64,000 nucleotides of DNA, from NCBI GenBank assembly GCA_907164885.2, contig OU015492.1, positions 42,507,893 through 42,571,892 of the forward strand, read 5' to 3'. Below are positions 50,269 to 60,952 of this stretch, in pieces (within the stretch, counting starts at the first letter, position 1; each line of letters starts with the position of its first letter). The notes beneath the pieces were generated by a model, which worked only from the letters and a program-made list of their open reading frames with translations, was not told the DNA's origin and did no database searches. Origin of the DNA: Dolomedes plantarius (taxonomy: Eukaryota; Arthropoda; Arachnida; Araneae; Dolomedidae). Both the position numbers and the translations under genes were made by a program.

Positions 50269-51738
50269 ATGGCTACTCTCAACGATTACCCCAATATTGC
50301 AAAATCATTAAAAATTGGTAGTACGAATCAAATAAAGGTTCTACATCGTTTAATTTTTGGTACAGACGGCGACAGACAAAATCGTACCAGATTACGTAAA
50401 TTTACAGGTTTTAAACAGCCATTCGTGTTGGAAGCAACGAAACAGAAAGTACTTAAAGAGTTTTCACTTAAAGACTTGATTTCTATTTGTAATCTACTTC
50501 ATTTAGAATTTTCAACTGACCCAGACAAATGTGCCAATACCATTCTTATGAGTCTTAGTGATTTATCGTTATTAAAAGCAGAATTTTCTGATCTTTCGGA
50601 ATGCGAAGTGAATGATGACTCACTTCCGGGTGCACGTTCATCCCAAACTAACAGCGTTATAGAGGAAAATAGATCTCCCTTTTCCCCCACCATTGACGCA
50701 AAAGAATCTTCGAATAAGCAAAATACACGCATTTCCGTTGGTGAATCAGATCAAAATTCATTGCCTTCAGTTGAAACTGCGAATCTCTCTTTCCAGTTGT
50801 TTAGTCTGAAAGACGTTGTTGATTTAATAAAACCTTTCTCGTCTCGTGATAATTACAGTGTTGAGAATTTTATATCTGACGTTGAAGAACTTTTTTGTTT
50901 ATATCAGATAAACAATCCAATTCACCAAATTACTTTTGTTAGAAAATGTTTAACTGGTCCCGCTCAAACTTTAATTAGGTCTATTCGTGGAATTACAAAT
51001 TGGGAACAATTGAAGCACCATTTATTAGACGAATTTTCGGACAAAATTAACGGTATTCAGTTACATAAATTAATGGAATCTCGACGTATGAAACCGTTTG
51101 AAACCCTACAAGAATATTTCTTAGCTATGCGAGATTTGGCACACAAAGGTTCTCTCGATGACTCCTCTCTGTTTGAGTATGTCATAAACGGAATTCCTGA
51201 TTCAACAAACAATAAAGTTATTCTTTACGGTTGTAAATCCGTCCCTGAATTTAAGGAAAAGTTGAAAATTTATGAACAAATCTTTAACAGATCACAAAAT
51301 TTCAGACAAAATAATCAGAAAAAAATTGATGCTTCCTACCTCAATGTGAAAGTCGATAATACACGTAGCCCAAATACACAGCCAGTATGTTTTTCCTGTG
51401 GCTTGAGAGGTCACAAAAGCAACCAATGTTTGAATAAGTCACATGGTAAACAATGCTACGGATGTAAAAGTTTTGGTCATGTTCATGCTAATTGCCCTAA
51501 AAGTTATCGAAATTCTAAACCAAAACCTGATTCTCAAAAACCTATTTCTGATAAAACTGTAAATGCACTTTCTCCTGAAACTTCATCGAAAAATCCCATG
51601 CATGTTGACATTCAACTTGCAGGAATTCAATTGACAGCACTCTGTGACACTGGGTCACAGGCAACCCTCATCAATGAGAAAACCTATCGAAGAATTGGTT
51701 CGCCACCATTGCAGCCCACCAACATTCCCTTTTCATGA
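50269..51738 (+). CDS. Gag and N-terminal protease, 489 codons
   Basis: Gag forms the virus-like particle and binds element RNA; the protease would mature it. ATG 50269 is the first in-frame start after the leader. Residues ~180-350 are the retrotransposon gag capsid domain (FSSRDNYSVENFISDVEELF). Two CCHC knuckles follow: CFSCGLRGHKSNQC from residue 374 and CYGCKSFGHVHANC from 396. The aspartic protease opens at residue 460 with DTGSQATLINEKTY. The frame ends at TGA 51736-51738 inside the protease, but the next ORF is in the same frame and continues it, so this looks like a single nonsense change. A recoding site is unlikely this far inside protease. The stop could also be an assembly error. 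Confidence 0.92.
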   Translation: MATLNDYPNIAKSLKIGSTNQIKVLHRLIFGTDGDRQNRTRLRKFTGFKQPFVLEATKQKVLKEFSLKDLISICNLLHLEFSTDPDKCANTILMSLSDLSLLKAEFSDLSECEVNDDSLPGARSSQTNSVIEENRSPFSPTIDAKESSNKQNTRISVGESDQNSLPSVETANLSFQLFSLKDVVDLIKPFSSRDNYSVENFISDVEELFCLYQINNPIHQITFVRKCLTGPAQTLIRSIRGITNWEQLKHHLLDEFSDKINGIQLHKLMESRRMKPFETLQEYFLAMRDLAHKGSLDDSSLFEYVINGIPDSTNNKVILYGCKSVPEFKEKLKIYEQIFNRSQNFRQNNQKKIDASYLNVKVDNTRSPNTQPVCFSCGLRGHKSNQCLNKSHGKQCYGCKSFGHVHANCPKSYRNSKPKPDSQKPISDKTVNALSPETSSKNPMHVDIQLAGIQLTALCDTGSQATLINEKTYRRIGSPPLQPTNIPFS

Positions 51739-53004
51739 ATTGGCAAAAACCAAGTTCACAGCATCGGATTCTTTCAGGATTCCATCGAAATTCAAACCAT
51801 TACTTTACCTGCTAAAATACATGTTCTAGAGGATGACTTGATTCCTTTTGATGTGATTATCGGAATCGACTTTTTACAGCAAACCCAATTTACATTTGAT
51901 AAAGACGGTATTCGTTTATGCAAAACTCCTGAAAATAACACCTTCGTTAATATTGCTAATGTTTCTGATGATCAAGCTTTTCCATTTGATCTTTCACACA
52001 TTTTGAATTCTGAAACTCGTGAGGAAGTTCAAAATATCGTTACTTCCTACAAACCACATAAAGTTCAAGACACTGAAATTAAGATGACTATTTTATTACA
52101 AGATGAAATCCCTGTAGCTCAACGTTCTCGACGACTCCCTTTCGCGGAACAGAAAATTGTAGAAAGCCAAATTCAAGATTGGTTAAATGATGGAATTATT
52201 AAAGAAAGTTGCTCCGATTATGCCGCACCGATTGTTCTATGTAAGAAAAAAAGTGGAGATTATAGACTTTGTGTTGATTACCGCAAATTGAATAGAAAAA
52301 TGATAAAAGATAAATTTCCCTTACCGCTCATCGAAGAAGCTTTAGACAAACTTGGAAAATCTCGGGTGTTCACTTCACTTGATCTCAAAAATGGTTTCTT
52401 TCATGTACCTATGGAACCTAACAGCACTAAATATACTTCTTTTGTGACTCATGAAGGACAATACGAATTTTTACGTGTCCCATTTGGCTTATGTAACAGT
52501 CCCAGTGTTTTCCAACGATATGTTTACACAGTTTTTAGAAATCTCATTCGCGACAATGTTCTTATTGTTTACATGGACGATCTTCTCATACCATCTAATG
52601 ATGAAGTTGAAGGTCTACAAAAATTATGTCTAGTTCTCCAAACAGCTGCAGACTATGGCCTTGAATTGAACTTTAAAAAGTGTCAATTTTTACAGCGAAA
52701 GATAGAATTTCTTGGTTACATTATCGAAAATGGAGTAGTTAAACCCTCACCTACCAAGACACAAGCTGTTCAAAATTTCCCACAACCTCAAACCCCTAAA
52801 CAAGTTCAAAGTTTTCTTGGATTAACAAGTTATTTCAGAAAGTTCATTCCAAATTATGCGCTGATTGCTAGACCATTAAGTGACCTCCTTCGGGATAATG
52901 TAGAATTTAATTTTGACTCTGAACAAATAGCAGCTTTTCAACAACTTAAAACATTCTTTCACAAAACCCAGTTCTTCATGTTTTTCAACAGGGATACCCA
53001 TTAG
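51739..53004 (+). CDS. Protease C-terminus and reverse transcriptase
   Basis: Continues in the gag frame after TGA 51736. It holds the protease C-terminal part (PFDVIIGIDFL), then the RT: LPFAEQKIVESQIQDWL, LCVDYRKLNRKMIKDKFPLP, FTSLDLKNGFFHVPM, and FLRVPFGLCNSPSVFQRY. The catalytic YMDD box begins at about 52570, followed by the thumb/connection (GYIIENGVVKPSP; QSFLGLTSYFRKFIP). Both box aspartates are present. The frame is lost at about 52955-52980 by a one-base change near an AAAACCC run and ends in TAG. It lacks its own start codon and would be made as part of a Gag-Pol polyprotein. Ty3/Gypsy family is certain; the clade is not. Confidence 0.93.
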   Translation: MGKNQVHSIGFFQDSIEIQTITLPAKIHVLEDDLIPFDVIIGIDFLQQTQFTFDKDGIRLCKTPENNTFVNIANVSDDQAFPFDLSHILNSETREEVQNIVTSYKPHKVQDTEIKMTILLQDEIPVAQRSRRLPFAEQKIVESQIQDWLNDGIIKESCSDYAAPIVLCKKKSGDYRLCVDYRKLNRKMIKDKFPLPLIEEALDKLGKSRVFTSLDLKNGFFHVPMEPNSTKYTSFVTHEGQYEFLRVPFGLCNSPSVFQRYVYTVFRNLIRDNVLIVYMDDLLIPSNDEVEGLQKLCLVLQTAADYGLELNFKKCQFLQRKIEFLGYIIENGVVKPSPTKTQAVQNFPQPQTPKQVQSFLGLTSYFRKFIPNYALIARPLSDLLRDNVEFNFDSEQIAAFQQLKTFFHKTQFFMFFNRDTH

Positions 53005-54587
53005 AACTCCACACTGATGCCAGCTCCTTAGGTTTTGGCGCTGTGCTCTTGCAACAATCCGATGATGGACAGTTTCATCCTATTCATTATTTTAGCCGTA
53101 AAACTACAGTTCAACAAGAAAAATATCATAGTTATGAACTGGAAGTTCTTGCCGTTATTGAAGAGCTAAAAAAATTTCGAAACTACTTGTTGGGAACAAA
53201 ATTTAAAATTATCACCGATTGTGATGCTTTCCAAAAAACGATGCACAAAAAAGACCTACCAGCTAAAATTGCTCGATGGGCATTGATGTTAGAAGACTTT
53301 GATTATGAAGTTTGTCATCGACCCGGTAGACAGATGAAACATGTTGATGCTTTAAGTCGTAACCCCATTCTTGTAATTACCTCAAATGATATCACTCAAA
53401 AGGTGAAAAATGCCCAAGACCAGGATGAATTTATATCTCAAATTAAATCTATGCTTGAATCTACACCTTCTGATGAATTTTTTGTTAAAAACGGAATTCT
53501 TTATAAACTTCATCAGGATGCCGAACTTTTAGTAGTACCACAAATGATGCAGAAAGAAATAGTGCTAAACGCCCATTCACAAGGTCATTTTGCTTCACAA
53601 AAAACCGAATTAATTGTTTCTCGTGAATTTTTCATTCCTCAACTTAAGAAATTAGTTCAAGAAATTATTTCGAACTGTATTCCTTGCATTTTGTCCTCGC
53701 GAAAATCTGGAAAACAAGAAGGATACCTTCACCCCATTCCAAAAGGTGATGCACCCCTTGAATGTTACCATTGCGACTTTTTAGGACCTTTACCATCGAC
53801 AAAAAAATGTTATAAGTATCTTTTTACAGTAGTTGATGCCTTTTCCAAATTTGTATGGATCTATCCCGTGAAGTCCACCTCTACGAAAGATGCCTTAGAC
53901 AAATTATCCTTGCAACAAACTACATTTGGCAACCCTTCAAAAATCATTACTGACAAAGGTAGCGCATTCACATCTTCAGAATTTCAAAGTTACTGCCAGG
54001 AACAGTCAATTGAACACATTTCAATAGCAACAGGTGTGCCACGTGGCAACGGTCAGGTTGAGCGTGTTCATGGCACAATTATTCCCGTTTTAACTAAGTT
54101 AGCTCTAGATGAACCTGACAAATGGTTTAAATATGTCCCAAGATTGCAACGTATCTTAAATAGTACCACCACACGCAGTACAAAATTCACACCCTTTCAA
54201 CTTTTAATTGGTGTTAAAATGAAACAACAAGAGGATCTACAGATTAAAAATCTTCTTGACGAGGAACACCACCAAAGAATTCTTGATGACAAAGAAGCGT
54301 TACGTATCGAAGCTAAACGAAATATCCTCCGTTTACAGGAAGAAAACATACGACAATATAACAAACGGCGTAAACCGGCTTGTAAATACAAGATCGGTGA
54401 CAAAGTGGCAATACAACGAACTCAATTTGGAACCGGATTAAAGCTCCGACCAAAGTTCTTCGGACCATATGAGATCACGAACATCAACCCCAACGATCGT
54501 TACGAAGTTCGAAAGTTAGGACATCACGATGGTCCAACCATAACATCAACTGCAGCGGACAAAATGAAACAGTGGTGCAGAAACTGA
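52962..54587 (+). CDS. RNase H and integrase of young Gypsy element
   Basis: This frame takes over from RT after the one-base shift. RNase H opens LHTDASSLGFGAVLLQ (about 53007) and continues with SYELEVLAVIEELKKFRNYL and HVDALSRN. Integrase has the HHCC finger (NAHSQGHF ... NCIPCILSSRKSGK) and the rve core with DDE residues in CDFLGPLP, IITDKGSAFTS and GNGQVERVHG. A GPY/F-type tail (KLRPKFFGPYEI) precedes stop 54585-54587. All catalytic residues I can check are present. RNase H would digest the RNA strand and integrase would insert the cDNA. Only the upstream frameshift and the protease stop separate this copy from coding integrity. Confidence 0.93.
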   Translation, partial: QNPVLHVFQQGYPLELHTDASSLGFGAVLLQQSDDGQFHPIHYFSRKTTVQQEKYHSYELEVLAVIEELKKFRNYLLGTKFKIITDCDAFQKTMHKKDLPAKIARWALMLEDFDYEVCHRPGRQMKHVDALSRNPILVITSNDITQKVKNAQDQDEFISQIKSMLESTPSDEFFVKNGILYKLHQDAELLVVPQMMQKEIVLNAHSQGHFASQKTELIVSREFFIPQLKKLVQEIISNCIPCILSSRKSGKQEGYLHPIPKGDAPLECYHCDFLGPLPSTKKCYKYLFTVVDAFSKFVWIYPVKSTSTKDALDKLSLQQTTFGNPSKIITDKGSAFTSSEFQSYCQEQSIEHISIATGVPRGNGQVERVHGTIIPVLTKLALDEPDKWFKYVPRLQRILNSTTTRSTKFTPFQLLIGVKMKQQEDLQIKNLLDEEHHQRILDDKEALRIEAKRNILRLQEENIRQYNKRRKPACKYKIGDKVAIQRTQFGTGLKLRPKFFGPYEITNINPNDRYEVRKLGHHDGPTITSTAADKMKQWCRN

Positions 54588-54718
54588 ACACCAATACCAC
54601 TGTGTTGAACACTGCTTGATTTTTTGAAATATTTTTCCTTTTTCTGCTCTTTTTTTTTATCTTTTCAGAATTATTGTTTACAACCCAGCCGCGGACGTCT
54701 GGAAAGTCAGAACGGCCG

Positions 54719-55012
54719 TGTGAGAATGAGTTTGGCAACACAACTGAACTATTACTACAACTTCCACTCCTACTACTTCGGCGCGAAGGACTTGGCGCGC
54801 AAACACAGTGATGGACTAGTGACATTACGAAGCGGATATGTCGCTCCGCAGGCTTGCCGTTTTGAGTCAAATAGCTATGTTGATGCTTTGTTTTTTTTTA
54901 ATTTCATACTAAGTGTTAGTCCTGTCTTGTAAACATCGTCTAGTTTAATTAAATGTTCAAAATGATTAAGTCTAATGATTCACTTCTAAAGGAAGGAGTA
55001 CTAACTCCTTCC

Positions 55013-55016
<4 letters not shown>
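54719..55016 (+). repeat. 3' LTR of young Gypsy element
   Basis: TGTGAGAATGAG to TTCCTACA, 298 bp. It is preceded by GGAAAGTCAGAACGGCCG where a polypurine tract would normally sit. The TA array 55017-55050 follows directly. Confidence 0.95.
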
Positions 55017-55054
<38 letters not shown>

Positions 55055-55569
55055 AAAACAATAATTAAATACTTTACAGGGGGCTTCAGGATAGTTAATT
55101 TCGGGGCGTAAAGCGCCACTATTTTCATATTGTATTTCGAAACGCGCCGTGATTTTAGGAGTATTCCCTTTTTGAACAAGCAAAGAGAGAGTCTATTAAT
55201 AGTATAAAACTTAAGCTCCGCCTTTGGGTCCACTCTCGACACAGACGTCACGAGCATGCTCAGGAGTTTTAAAAGGCTTTTGAGACAATAGAATTTTACG
55301 CAGAGTGGGATTGATTTTCAATCGGTTTGGTCATGCGTCACGAGGTTCAAGATGAGACTTGGCAAATAATTAACGGAATGAATCGGGGTAGGTTAACATT
55401 CGGAAATAAACTCTTAAGTGTAATTAATTTGTAGTTCTTTGCCACAGGCCTGTAATCACTGACTGCTATATCATTAATAATTATTTAGGAATAGGTTAAG
55501 ATGTAGCAACATGAGATAAGACACCATAATGAAGTGGGTAGAATAAGCAACGCGTCACACACACACACA

Positions 55570-55608
<39 letters not shown>

Positions 55609-55620
55609 GTACATATAACG

Positions 55621-55673
55621 TAATATTACTCAAATATAACTCACGTATCAAAAGTTATATTTGAGTAATATTA
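55621..55673. repeat. Perfect 21-bp inverted repeat, 11-nt loop
   Basis: Left arm 55621-55641 and right arm 55653-55673 are exact reverse complements around CACGTATCAAA. The left arm begins TAATATTACTC. The arms could fold as a hairpin in RNA or as a cruciform. No inverted-repeat element with target duplication surrounds it. Confidence 0.9.
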
Positions 55674-56039
55674 AGACTGCATACATTGTATGTAATTGAA
55701 GTCAGAAAGACTGACGGCTACTTATATAAGGTGAATTCCACCAAATTCCAATTCATTTTGATCTGAACAAGGCCCAACCTGGGGCTTATTTTAATCTGGC
55801 TTTAGATACTTACTAAGCACGAGGCTGCATAAACACGTTAATTCGTTTATTCCGAGGAATCTCCCTAGCTCTCTCTCTGCCATTTTTATTTTTAATTTTT
55901 AAAGTATATGTCTCTGTTCTTAATATTATGATTTTTTACATTCGGAAATGATGTGTTGTGTATAATTTGTGCATGAGTACATTTATTTACTATCCAGCAG
56001 TCATGTTTTGACGGGTACTGACTACTTTAGTTTAATATT

Positions 56040-56147
56040 TAAAAAAAAAAACTGGAAAAATAAAATTTCTAATAAGTGTGCCCCAAGTTTTTAATTTCAT
56101 TACCAAAGGTGCCACAAACAAGAAAAGTTTGGGCTTCCATGCTTAAG
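56040..56147 (-). mobile_element. hAT-type MITE, terminal fragment
   Basis: Minus-strand reading CATGGAAGCCCAAACTTTTC, then GTGGCACCTTTGGTAATGAA and AAAAACTTGGGGCAC. These match the left end of the hAT copies at 16817 and 26825. The other end is missing or unrecognisable. Confidence 0.6.
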
Positions 56148-56921
56148 CAGTTCATATTTAATAAGGAAAAAAGTTTTTTTAACCAAACATTGAAAAACGC
56201 CAAATATTATAAATAATTTGATGCTTCCTGTAAGTTTCCTTATCTTCCTTTAAGTTTCCTTCCTTTAAGTTTCCTTATATTTTTCATTTGTGAGTCAGTT
56301 ATAATATCTGATCCCTGTAGGTCTTAAATCTGGCATCAAAGTCGGGTTCAGAGTCTCATTTTTACTAATATCTTAAGAAGAACACTGAAACTGGCAGACA
56401 GACGCGTCTATACTATGTGACAGACAGATAGAAAAAAATATGATGATCTCCAGAATAATTTCTCTGATCCCGAGAAAATATTGTACAACAAAAACATTGA
56501 TGCAATAGTGTTACCATCAAATTGAGGTCAGAATAACAACCTACTTTAGCAGGACGTGGACTATTCTACTTTTAAAAAGTAGGAAGGGTACCTGATCAAA
56601 TAATCTGTGCGTTGCAGAATAATAATTTCGCAAGTTTTCTTTTCTCCTCTATCGGTAGATACATTCAGTCTCGGAATTGTGCCAAATAGCTTTTATTTTA
56701 GTTGGACAGCTGTGCCTCACTAAAGTACTTACCGGTCAATAATGAGGAAATGATTGACATTCTGCACTTCCAACACAAATTTCCTTGTACTCAGAACAGG
56801 TGAACACCAGTTCTCTGAAAGCTTCAAATGTTAGAAATACTTTGGGACACATGAAGACGAAAGAAATTTTATATGCATTTCTAAATTTATTGTAGTAGAA
56901 AATGTTCATTACCTTTTTCTG

Positions 56922-57144
<223 letters not shown>

Positions 57145-58339
57145 CACTCTGTCACAAAAAAATATATGCACCCAGAAGGAAACGAGCTACTATTACGAAA
57201 CTTAACATGTATGTATTTTATGAGGAGATAAGCAAATGATTGCAAATTCAGAGGAACAGACCGTTTCATTAAGGAGATATGGCATGAAAAATGTTACAAA
57301 TCAGAAAGTAGTAAATCCACCTCTGGCAGCTATACAAGCCGAATACACGGCGTGCCATTGAATCAGTGAGGTCACTTATGACCTCCTGCGGAAGATCATA
57401 CCATAATCTTTGCAACTGGGCAATTAATTCACCAGTATTCCGGGACGGCTGCAGTTTCTTTCCAAGCACGTACCAGACGTGCTCTATTGTTGAGAGGTCT
57501 GGTGACCTGGCAGGCCATGGGAGTACGTCATATCCTTGAAGACATTGTTGGGAGAGTCGCGCAGTATGTGGACGAGCGATGTCTTGCTGATAAATGACCT
57601 GGGCGACTTGATATAATAGGCAGTACAACTGGCGTTAAAATCTCGTCCACATAACTGCGTGACGTCAAAGAGCGTTGAAGGACGACTAGAGGTGATCGTG
57701 TGTCCCAACAAATCGCTCCCCACACAGTAACATCTTGTGTAATCGCCGTATGCCTCTCGACAACAAATGCCGGTTCGGACCGGTGGCCTGGCCGCCTCAC
57801 ACGCGTATGCGCTTGTCATCAGCGTTGAGACTGAATCGGGATTCATCGCTGAAGATCACACGCCTCCAGTCGGTCACACTCCAGCTGACGCCCTGACCCT
57901 CCACGACGGTAGACTATCCCTTCCGTGATCCATTGTTGCCAACACCGATCAACTACCATATCGCTCCGACCGAGGTGGAGGCCAATACGCCTGTTCGACC
58001 AACCCGCTTCTTTTGAGGCCTACTATACGCCCAATCTCAAAGTACGACAATTGTTCGTACTGTCGCCGGTTACGTCTCAGAGGCATCTCTAGTCGCAATA
58101 CCGTCCATCTAAGTCGACAGATTTGTTTGAATAACCCTATGGCACGAGCAATCATGCTTTTAAACTCTACCAGCTGCGCATCTCATATGCGCATAGCACA
58201 TATGAGATATCATTGTATCATTGTCTCATTGGAGTCGAAATTTTTATCATTTGCATATCTCTTAACAGACTACATTTCTGCCAAATTTCGTGATAGTAGC
58301 TTGATTTCTTTTGGGTGAATATATTTTTTTGTGACAGTG
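57145..58339 (-). mobile_element. Tc1/mariner element with long inverted repeats
   Basis: 1195 bp flanked by TA. The termini CACTCTGTCACAAAAAAATA and the complement of CACTGTCACAAAAAAATATA stay alignable for about 100 bp (AGCTACTAT.ACGAAA.TT; AGATA.GCAAATGAT). It carries a minus-strand transposase pseudogene and is inserted at the edge of a TA array. It is short for a Tc1 element. Confidence 0.92.
57269..58086 (-). pseudogene. Tc1-like transposase, frameshifted
   Basis: The likely start is ATG 58086 (MPLRRNRRQYEQLSYFEIGR), opening a Tc1 N-terminal HTH that shifts frame after VGLKRSG. The first catalytic Asp lies in a SDESRF motif near 57835 in another frame. The second is in IYQQDIARPHTARL and the Glu in SPDLSTIEHVW (frame 57628-57269). 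Between those two residues I count 32 amino acids instead of the 34 of typical Tc1 transposases. The C-terminus follows (LWYDLPQEVISDLTDSM). At least three shifts prevent a full product. Confidence 0.85.
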
Positions 58340-58346
58340 TATATAT

Positions 58347-58792
58347 TGTTACGAATTTTACTAGTCTATGGTAATCTCGACAAATATGAGAGTTATCACC
58401 AAATTTGCAATGGATTTGGTGACTTATTTTGGTCGCCAACCTTCTAGACTTTTCTGGAATCTTCTAGTGATATCTAGCTGGTTAACCGGTAGAGGGCGCT
58501 TTGGAAGTCTATAAATATATGTGACATTGGCATTGGAACTCAGTGTTCTTCTGAGAATTGAATGTATTGAAAGTTCATTAGGAGTGTATTGTATTGAAAA
58601 CTCTGTTATCCTGACATAGTTTAGAGCTTTCTGCTTTAGAGTTTTAAGTTTTCTGCTGTATAGACAGTGGTTACTTGTTTTCTGTTTGAATTTGTGTATT
58701 CGCGGGAAGAATTTACAGAATAATAAATTTTATTTTGTGTGCACTTTCTGAAGAGATTTTATTCAATCCTATCGAACCAAGGAAATGGAACA
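58347..58792 (+). mobile_element. Probable solo LTR, 446 bp
   Basis: Starts TGTTACGAATTTTAC and ends GGAAATGGAACA, with ATAT on both outer sides. Signals are in LTR order: TCTATAAATATATG (58509) as TATA box, ATAATAAATTTTATTTTG (58718) as poly(A) signal, U5-like remainder. TGTTACGAA openings are frequent in arthropod Gypsy LTRs. No internal element sequence is adjacent. It begins only 7 bp after the Tc1 right end. Confidence 0.75.
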
Positions 58793-58815
58793 ATATATAT
58801 ATATACATATATATG

Positions 58816-60165
58816 CGAATGTATGAAGTTATTTGCTCTATGAGTTAGTGGGTGCATTATTTCGTGGAGGAATGTTGAAATCCCATATAGTTGTGAAGAT
58901 TAATATTAATACCTCTATAAATATTTCATACAGAATACTGAAGTCCAAGAAACGCGCTATTACTTTCATCTATTAGTTTTATGCGCAGATAATTCTTGTT
59001 TAAACACCCGAAACTGCTCATTGACAAACACGTTCCACCATTCTAAGGTTAATTCCATTTGCATAATTGATATCACAGCCCTGTAAATCATTAAACTCTC
59101 GCCGAAATTAAAGCTTAAATCCTATTTTAATGCACATCTGGTTTTAAAATTGGAGTTTAAACGTAATTTTGTCTCTACATCTTGTAAAGCACTTTATCCT
59201 CGAGCGTCGTTGAAATTATGATTAATTTGCATTTCCTGAAAGAAATATCTTTTGTACTTGAAGAGTTAAGCTGATTATCTCCCGCGTTATTTCTAAAATA
59301 GATCTCATTTATTCGAGGAAATAATTTGAATGCTAATGTAATTTGCGGAAAACTGCGGTTAAATTTTTAAGAAAAAATGTCCTTTGAAGTGCAGACATAA
59401 CCATTTTTAAATCTAGCGTATTGGTGTCTTTTATGACTGGGGCGTACTAATTCGGATTATGCAAGCTTATTTATGTATAAGTAGCATGATGGGATAAAAG
59501 GGTGACAGGTGTTTACCACCTTTTGTTGCTGTTGGTAAAATAAGTACACCTTCCAAATTAAAACTACCGCATCATGTAGACTGCTGATGTGGCGTATCTA
59601 TTTAGACGAAAATGATAGTCCGTTTTTAACAAAAGGAAAAGCGATTTGATTTTTAACAATTTTTCAACATACGGCTATAGGATTTAGCCCTACATTCATC
59701 GCTATTTCCCCTCTTTGTGTATATTTTCCTAAGTGTGTATTCGTGTGGGAAGTTAACCCTTTAAGATTTCCCAACACATCGTAGAATGGACGAAAGATAG
59801 AAAAATTTTAAGAAATGTGACCGAAACGAGGTCTTCAACAGTGTTTCAGCGGCTGAATGGTTCGCCTGTACATTTCTAATTAATTTTTTTCTCTTTGAAT
59901 ATGTTTATTCTGAATGTGCGTGATTGTATGAGTGTGCCTACTTAATTAGCTTCTCAATCTCTTCACATCACACTACGTGGAAAAGATCATCAATTTTCAA
60001 CAAGGAGGAAAACGATTAATTCGTTTATGATTTTTACACACACACACACTTCTCAATGGTTGCAATCATATATTTCTTCAAACTTTTATCTTTTTTATAT
60101 TTTTTGTGTGTTCGATTATATGATGTTAATAATACAAGACTTCTTATCACGTCACATATTGAGCA
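58816..60165. other. AT-rich spacer, nothing recognised
   Basis: A short CA run at about 60036 and an unassigned 68-codon frame at 60027-60233. No element ends were found. Confidence 0.5.
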
Positions 60166-60952
60166 AAGTATATACCCACATTTCGCTACGGAGTACATTC
60201 AAATTAAATACAACCGTTAATGTATGCAATTAATGCGAAAAAAAAAGCAAATATATATAAATATATATATAGCTTACGTATATAAAATAAGACGATCAAT
60301 GTATACAATTTATGTAAAAAAACAAAAAAAAAATATTTATAAACAAATCGTAAGAGATATTCTTATAGACAAAATAATGTAGAAGAAAATATTCAAATTA
60401 AATCTAATAGGACATACTAAAGAATATAGTACAGTTAATATAGTACAGTTTGAAGAACATATCTTTTACTGTATTTTAATATTTTTTGGATAATGTCCAA
60501 TCGTCTGCCGCATTAGTAAGGGAAAAAATATTTTTTTGTGTATTGCATTGTTAGAGACGTAAAGATAAATTTATTTAAAGTAACAGAAAAAGAAATCACG
60601 TGATCAGTATTTATTAAATTAAATTCTAAAATTTAATCTTTAAAAATTCACCAACAATCAGGAACTGGAGGTAAAGATTCAAAAAAGATTTCATTTTAAA
60701 GGAATTTTTGCGATCTTTCTCGTGATATAAATTTCATAACTCTCAAATTATTGTTTTAAATGCAAACTTAAAAAAAGTTAATAAAGCAGCTTAAAAATTT
60801 AATTTGAAAAAATCGAAGAAAAAATTTTCAAATATCTTTCTTAGTGCACTCCTACACTATAAGAAGAATCGCCAAGCAAAATTTCAGCCCTCTAGGTCCA
60901 GCGGTTTGGTCTGTGCGTTGTATTTCAGTCAGTTACGGAACTGTTTTATATA
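60166..60952 (+). repeat. Dispersed repeat R, copy c (split by Tc1)
   Basis: Starts ATTTCGCTACGGAGTACATT and ends CAGTTACGGAACTG, then TTTTATA, where the Tc1 element is inserted. The closing TATATAGA reappears at 62498 after the Tc1 right end, followed at once by copy d. All internal R landmarks are present. Confidence 0.8.

Larger units (their letters stand above)
49252..55016 (+). mobile_element. Young Ty3/Gypsy retrotransposon, 5.8 kb, nearly intact
   Basis: LTRs at 49252-49548 and 54719-55016 are identical except for one substitution (GGATGTGTC versus GGATATGTC) and one T in a homopolymer. TATA is found at both outer edges in TA arrays. TGGGTGCTCGGCC directly follows the 5' LTR, as expected of a tRNA primer-binding site. 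One long gag-pro-pol frame is interrupted by a single stop and a single frameshift. No env frame fits in the 131 bp between pol and the 3' LTR. The near-identical LTRs imply very recent insertion. Confidence 0.95.

Noticed and set aside
51736..51738. TGA considered as a programmed gag-pol readthrough codon
   Set aside because: It lies within the protease, after DTGS, rather than at the gag-protease boundary, so a nonsense change or sequencing error is simpler.
54588..54718. Possible env gene after the young Gypsy pol
   Set aside because: Only 131 bp separate pol from the 3' LTR, and no frame there encodes an envelope-like protein.
55621..55629. TAATATTAC, the nonanucleotide of CRESS-DNA virus origins
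   Set aside because: Here it lies in the stem, not the loop, and no Rep-like frame is nearby. In AT-rich DNA a 9-base match is unremarkable.
58180..58215. 10-bp palindrome ATCTCATATG / CATATGAGAT
   Set aside because: It lies in the non-coding end of the Tc1 element and is short enough for chance in this composition.
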